This document shows positions 13,142 through 16,579 of a stretch of 16,579 bases of DNA, piece after piece. Both the position numbers and the translations under genes were made by a program. The notes below the pieces were generated by a model, which was not told where the DNA came from, made no database searches, and saw only the letters and a list, made by a program, of their open reading frames with translations. This DNA is from Pseudomonadota bacterium (lineage in GTDB: Bacteria; Myxococcota; UBA9042; PHBI01), in assembly GCA_005788935.1 (NCBI GenBank), contig SYAK01000237.1:1-16579 (forward strand). Reading direction: 5' to 3'. How positions within the stretch are numbered: the first letter of the stretch is position 1; each line of letters opens with the position of its first letter.

Positions 13142-13918
13142 TCAGGCCGACGGGGCGGCGACGGTGTTGACGAGGGTCCCGAGACCCGCGATGTCGACCG
13201 CGACCTCGTCACCGACCTCGAGCGGCCCGACCCCCGAGGGCGGGCCCGTGGCGATGACGTCGCCTGGCTCGAGCGTCATGACGCGGCTGATGGCCTCGAT
13301 GAGCTGCGGGACGCGGAAGATCATCTGACCGAGGTGACCGGCCTGACGCACCTGCCCGTTGACGCGCACGGTCACGGCCTGGTCCTCGGGCACGAAGTCG
13401 GTGTCGAGCCAGGGTCCGACCGGACAGAAGGTGTCGAACCCCTTGGCGCGCGTGAACTGAACGTCCTTCCGCTGCAGGTCACGGGCGGTGACATCGTTGA
13501 CGACCGTGAAGCCGAGGACGTGAGCGCGCCAGTCGGCCGCCGCCACGTGGCGCGTGCGGCGGCCGATGACAACGCCGAGCTCGCCCTCGTGGTGGACCAG
13601 GGACGACTGACCCACGGGGTACACGATGGCGCCCTCATGCGGCAGGAGAGCGCTTGGCGGCTTGAGGAAGATGAGCGGCTCGGTCGGGAGGTCGTTGCCG
13701 AGCTCGGCCGCGTGGTCCGCGTAGTTGCGGCCGATGCAGACGATCTTCGTCGGGTTCGCAGGAACCCCGAGGCGGACCGCGCTCCACTCGAGGACCGCGC
13801 CAGCGTCGACGGGGACGCCGCCGTCGTACGGGCTGCCCGCGATGGGCTGGAGGCCGTCGTCGACGACGCGAGCCCAACCGTGCTTGCCGAAGACCGAGAA
13901 TCGTACGTAGCGCGCCAT
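13142..13918 (-). CDS. Fumarylacetoacetate hydrolase-family protein
   Basis: This is a 258-residue metal-dependent hydrolase/isomerase/decarboxylase of the FAH fold (MhpD/FAHD1-like). Residues 58-75 read KIVCIGRNYADHAAELGN and 80-89 EPLIFLKPPS, both typical. The divalent-metal ligands are Glu111 and Glu113 in HHEGELGVVIG and Asp142 in VVNDVTARDLQRKD; KGFDTFCPVGPW (159-170) and TGPPSGVG (224-231) close the active site. Members act on acylpyruvates, oxaloacetate or ring-cleavage products of aromatic catabolism, and the family cannot be split by eye. The ATG at 13918 has only a weak purine-rich region upstream. It is 229 bases upstream of the SCP2 gene in the same direction and divergent from ygfZ. 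No other aromatic-degradation gene is nearby, which favours a general acylpyruvase or oxaloacetate decarboxylase role. Confidence 0.9.
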   Translation of the reverse strand: MARYVRFSVFGKHGWARVVDDGLQPIAGSPYDGGVPVDAGAVLEWSAVRLGVPANPTKIVCIGRNYADHAAELGNDLPTEPLIFLKPPSALLPHEGAIVYPVGQSSLVHHEGELGVVIGRRTRHVAAADWRAHVLGFTVVNDVTARDLQRKDVQFTRAKGFDTFCPVGPWLDTDFVPEDQAVTVRVNGQVRQAGHLGQMIFRVPQLIEAISRVMTLEPGDVIATGPPSGVGPLEVGDEVAVDIAGLGTLVNTVAAPSA

Positions 13919-14020
13919 GGGCGATCCATGCCGGAGGCCGCACACGATGGCGAGAAAAAGCGACGCGGGCACGCGCAGGGCCCTTTGCGAGGCTCGTGTC
14001 GTGCTTACCGCCCTGCCCTC

Positions 14021-15016
14021 ATGGACACCCCATCCCCTGTCGCCGACCCCACCACCGACCCGCGCGCCGTCACGGTCACGTCCCTCCAGCCGCGTCAGGC
14101 GGTGCGCATCACCGGCCGCCATCGCCTGCGGTTCCTGCACGCGATGACGTCGTCCGGGCTCCTGAAGGCGGCGCCCGGCGACGCGCGCTTCGCGACGATG
14201 TCGACGGCGGCGGGCAAGCACCTCGGCCAGATGAGCCTTGAGGTCTCCGACGACCACCTGACGCTGTCCGGGCTGCCGGGCTCGGTCCCGCGCGTCCTCG
14301 CAGGCCTGGCCGCGCACCGGGTGGCCGATGACGTGCGCTGGGGGGCCCCGGTCGCACGGCGGACGCTGGTCGTGCAGGGACCGGACCACGCCACCGTGGT
14401 CGCGGTCGTCGCGCGGGCGCTCGGGCTGGAGGACGCGGCCTCCCTGCCCGCGCCTGGCCACTTCGTGGACCTCGAGGATGTGCGCATCTCCGCATGGGAG
14501 GCCGTCGCGAGTGAGGTCGGGCAACCGCTCGTGCGCCTCGAGGTCGCGGAGGCCGACGGGGTCGACGCCGACGCCGTGACGGCCCGGCTCGGGGCTGCGC
14601 TCGTCACAGCCGGGGCGGACGCGGGCACGGAGGGTGACTGGGAGCAGCAGCGCATCCTCACGCAGTGGCCCGACGACGCGCGCGACCTGCCCGAGGAGGA
14701 GTCGACGCTGGCGTCGCCTCGGCTCGTCGCCAATGTCGACTGGCAAAAGGGCTGCGTCCTCGGGCAGGAGGCCTTCGTGATGGCCCGCGACCGCGGGGCG
14801 GCCCCGCGACGGCTGTGTGCCCTCCGCGTCTCTGGCGCCCCACCCGAACCCGGCGCAGCCATCTTGCGGGGCGACGACGTCATCGGGCGGGTCGGCAGCG
14901 TGGCGATCGCGGGTGCGACCGCGGTCCTGCTGACCGTCCTCCGCAGAAAGATCGCGGAGGATCCGCAGGACCTGCGCCTCGAGGATGGCCGCCCCCTGAG
15001 CGCCACCGCAGCCTGA
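14021..15016 (+). CDS. ygfZ: YgfZ/GcvT-fold folate-binding protein
   Basis: This 331-residue protein has the aminomethyltransferase-like fold that in E. coli YgfZ helps maintain certain Fe-S enzymes and tRNA methylthiolation. The N-terminal half has the family feature of a substrate-like segment GRHRLRFLHAMTSSGLL (32-48). The decisive signature is KGCVLGQE at 243-250, containing Cys245, followed by MARDRGAAPRRL and a C-terminal barrel domain. In most members the residue after KGC is aromatic; here it is Val. I use the ATG at 14021, where similarity to the family begins shortly after. No convincing ribosome binding site is seen there, and the same frame stays open far upstream on DNA that codes on the other strand. 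It converges on orn with 84 bases between stops. Confidence 0.87.
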   Translation: MDTPSPVADPTTDPRAVTVTSLQPRQAVRITGRHRLRFLHAMTSSGLLKAAPGDARFATMSTAAGKHLGQMSLEVSDDHLTLSGLPGSVPRVLAGLAAHRVADDVRWGAPVARRTLVVQGPDHATVVAVVARALGLEDAASLPAPGHFVDLEDVRISAWEAVASEVGQPLVRLEVAEADGVDADAVTARLGAALVTAGADAGTEGDWEQQRILTQWPDDARDLPEEESTLASPRLVANVDWQKGCVLGQEAFVMARDRGAAPRRLCALRVSGAPPEPGAAILRGDDVIGRVGSVAIAGATAVLLTVLRRKIAEDPQDLRLEDGRPLSATAA

Positions 15017-15100
15017 GACCTCACGCATCCTGCGGAAGGGGCCACCGCGCCCGTCGCGGAGGGGTGGAAGGCGACCACCGAAAGGTTGGAAGGCGTTGTG

Positions 15101-15733
15101 TCAACGGCTGACGGCGGGTCTCGCGGGCGCCCCGGGGACCTCGGCGAGGGCTGGGTGGAACGCGGCCTCGCGGTACCAGCGGAGCTCGGCGATGGACTCG
15201 CGGATGTCGTCGAGCGCGCGATGGGCCCCCTGCTTGTGGGGTGGGGCGGCGCCTGACCCGCGCCGGTCGAGCTCTTTCACGGTCGACTCGTCCACGTTGC
15301 GGTAGTGGAAGAAGCGTTCGTGCGCCGGCATGTGCGCGACGAGGAAGCGGCGGTCCTGCCCGATGGAGTTGCCACAGAGCGGGGAGGCGCCCGGGCGGAC
15401 CCAGGTGCCGAGGAAGTCGAGGACCTGGCGCTCGGCGTCGGCGAGCGTCACGGTCGACGCACGGGAGGCTGCGATGAGGCCGCTCTGCCCGTGGTGCTCC
15501 GTGTTCCAGGCGTCCATGCCATCAAGCACCGCGTCGGGCTGGTGAACGATGAGGTTCGGGCCGTCTGCGAGGATCTCGAGGGCGCCGTTCGTGACGAGCA
15601 CCGCGATCTCGAGCGGGACGCAGGTGACGGGGTCGAGGCCGGTCATCTCCATGTCGAGCCAGACCATGTGGTCGGCCGCGAAGGGTTCGCGGGAGGCGTC
15701 TCCGAGGGGGGCTCGCGGTGCGGGCGTCGTCAT
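15101..15733 (-). CDS. orn: Oligoribonuclease (DEDDh 3'-5' exoribonuclease)
   Basis: Orn degrades two- to five-base RNA fragments, including pGpG from c-di-GMP turnover, to mononucleotides in the cytoplasm. The DEDDh active site is complete: Asp27 and Glu29 in VWLDMEMTGLDP, Asp127 in GNSIGQDRRFL, and His171 and Asp176 in HRALDDIRESIAEL. The HQPD (64-67) and MDAWN (73-77) motifs match E. coli Orn. It has about 16-20 extra residues at the N-terminus (MTTPAPRAPLGDAS) and a short Pro/Ala tail compared with the 181-residue E. coli enzyme. The long start at 15733 is supported by GGAG six bases upstream; an internal Met at 23 would leave the domain with almost no leader. It is divergent from dnaE. 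Confidence 0.96.
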   Translation of the reverse strand: MTTPAPRAPLGDASREPFAADHMVWLDMEMTGLDPVTCVPLEIAVLVTNGALEILADGPNLIVHQPDAVLDGMDAWNTEHHGQSGLIAASRASTVTLADAERQVLDFLGTWVRPGASPLCGNSIGQDRRFLVAHMPAHERFFHYRNVDESTVKELDRRGSGAAPPHKQGAHRALDDIRESIAELRWYREAAFHPALAEVPGAPARPAVSR

Positions 15734-15864
15734 GCTATCTCCGGGGGCGGTCGTCGGCGGGCGCGACTCCGTTCGGGAGGCGGCCTCGGCAGCGACCTTC
15801 GCGCCGTCCGGCCTTCGCCGTCAACGGCGCGGTGAGGCCCCGTCCGAGGTCCTGGAGCCACGCC
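15734..15864. other. Divergent intergenic region between orn and dnaE
   Basis: These 131 bases contain the ribosome binding sites of both flanking genes: GGAG for orn on the minus strand and CTGGAG (15852-15857) for dnaE. A small GCCGTCAACGGC hairpin-like element is near 15818-15829. No hexamer pair resembling a sigma-70 promoter stands out on either strand. Confidence 0.5.
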
Positions 15865-16579
15865 ATGCGCTTCGTCCACCTGCACGTCCACTCCGAATTC
15901 TCGATGCTCGACTCGACGTTGCGCATCAAGGACCTCGTCAAGCGGGCGGACGCGGACGAAGCGGGCGCGATCGCGCTGACCGATCACAATAACATGTTCG
16001 GCGCGATCGACCTCATCAACGTCATCGGCAAGCTCGGGGCGAACGTCCGACCGATCTTCGGGGCCGAGGTCAACATCGCGCCCAGGGACCGCCGTGACCT
16101 CGACGCGAAGCGCCTCGGGACGATCGTGCTGCTCGCGCGGAACCTTGAGGGCTACCAGAACCTGTGTCTGCTCCTGTCGCGGGCGTGGATGGACACGCCG
16201 CCGCGCTGCTCGCCGCCGCGGATCGATCGCCCGCTGCTCGAGGCCCACGCGGGCGGCCTCATCGCGATGACGTCGAACCTGTCGGGGGAGATTCCCCAGC
16301 TGCTGCTGCGCGGGCAGATCGACGAGGCGCGGTCGCTGATCGAGCGCTACCGCCGTCTCTTCGGCTCGGACGGCTTCTACCTCGAGATCATCCGCAACGG
16401 CATCCGCGAACAGGACGAGGTCAACGACGCCATCATCCGCCTCTCCGAGGATCTCCAGGTGCCGCTCGTCGCGACCGCGGACGCGCACTACGCGAAGCCC
16501 GAGGACGCGAGCGCCCACGAGGCCCTGATGTGCATCCAGCTCGGGAAATCGCTGCCGTCCCTCGACACCGTCGCGCGCA
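15865..16579 (+). CDS. dnaE: DNA polymerase III alpha subunit, PHP domain (partial)
   Basis: The first 238 codons of the replicative polymerase catalytic subunit are present, and the frame is open at the window edge. The start has GGAG seven bases upstream. MRFVHLHVHSEFSMLDS is the diagnostic opening of DnaE and begins the PHP domain. Metal-site residues of active PHP domains are visible: His7 and His9 (HLHVH), Asp40-His41 in LTDHNNMFGA, Glu68 in GAEV, and Asp206 and His208 in ADAHY. In E. coli several of these are lost, so this PHP domain is closer to the Mycobacterium or Thermus type, which can proofread. One position differs: the usual Asp-His-Gly of LEL-x-DHG is replaced by LEIIRNG, giving Asn178. 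The polymerase core (palm, fingers, beta-binding) lies outside the window. Confidence 0.95.
   Translation, partial: MRFVHLHVHSEFSMLDSTLRIKDLVKRADADEAGAIALTDHNNMFGAIDLINVIGKLGANVRPIFGAEVNIAPRDRRDLDAKRLGTIVLLARNLEGYQNLCLLLSRAWMDTPPRCSPPRIDRPLLEAHAGGLIAMTSNLSGEIPQLLLRGQIDEARSLIERYRRLFGSDGFYLEIIRNGIREQDEVNDAIIRLSEDLQVPLVATADAHYAKPEDASAHEALMCIQLGKSLPSLDTVAR

Noticed and set aside
12338..14020. Open plus-strand frame of over 560 codons running into ygfZ
   Set aside because: It lies opposite the racemase start, SCP2 and FAH-family genes, its translation is Arg/Gly/Asp-rich with no family resemblance, and ygfZ similarity only begins after 14021. It is an effect of very high GC.
15045..15059. CCGCG-CCCGT-CGCGG hairpin between convergent ygfZ and orn
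   Set aside because: A five-pair stem without a T tract on either strand is expected often by chance at this GC content.

Overview
The window is a stretch of ordinary chromosome from a very GC-rich Gram-negative bacterium. Diderm lipoprotein signals, EF-P with an EpmA-type partner, an IHF-beta-type DNA-bending protein, an E. coli-type oligoribonuclease and YgfZ all point to the Proteobacteria/Myxococcota side of the tree. The Asp/Thr-rich linker of the secreted propeller lipoprotein resembles those I associate with Myxococcota and Bradymonadales-like deltaproteobacteria. That placement is an inference from protein style, not a phylogeny. I see no rRNA, tRNA, CRISPR array, insertion sequence, prophage or integration site, and no gap between genes exceeds about 230 bases.

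Left part (1-4979). An uncharacterised membrane protein and the N-terminal part of the murein-recycling ligase Mpl form a leftward pair. Facing them are two rightward lipoprotein genes. The first carries an 18-bp tandem repeat encoding an Asp/Thr-rich linker in front of a beta-propeller. The second joins a duplicated four-cysteine module to a DsbA-like thioredoxin domain and ends at a strong intrinsic terminator. A rhomboid protease gene follows, preceded by a short repeat/palindrome cluster and a promoter placed so close to the ATG that the mRNA may be leaderless.

Middle part (4980-9897). Three leftward genes encode a UPF1/IGHMBP2-like helicase, IHF beta and an FxsA membrane protein. Divergent from the helicase are efp and epmA, overlapping by four bases (GTGA). 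This is the elongation factor that relieves polyproline stalling together with its probable lysyl-modifying enzyme. The EpmA has an unusual N-terminal extension of about 75 residues that reads like an OB fold.

Right part (9903-13918). A leftward group encodes a fumarylacetoacetase-fold hydrolase, a stand-alone SCP2 lipid carrier, an alpha-methylacyl-CoA racemase-type enzyme and, overlapping it by four bases, an ABC1/UbiB-type atypical kinase. It suggests handling of acyl-CoA or isoprenoid lipids.

Far right (14021-16579). This holds ygfZ (Fe-S protein maintenance), orn (oligoribonuclease) convergent with it, and, divergent from orn, the first 238 codons of dnaE (DNA polymerase III alpha), which runs off the window.

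Most genes are housekeeping. The points most worth following are the EpmA extension, the duplicated cysteine module fused to DsbA, the SCP2-racemase-UbiB grouping, the coding minisatellite, the single missing metal ligand in the DnaE PHP domain, and several candidate promoters that would give leaderless or nearly leaderless mRNAs.
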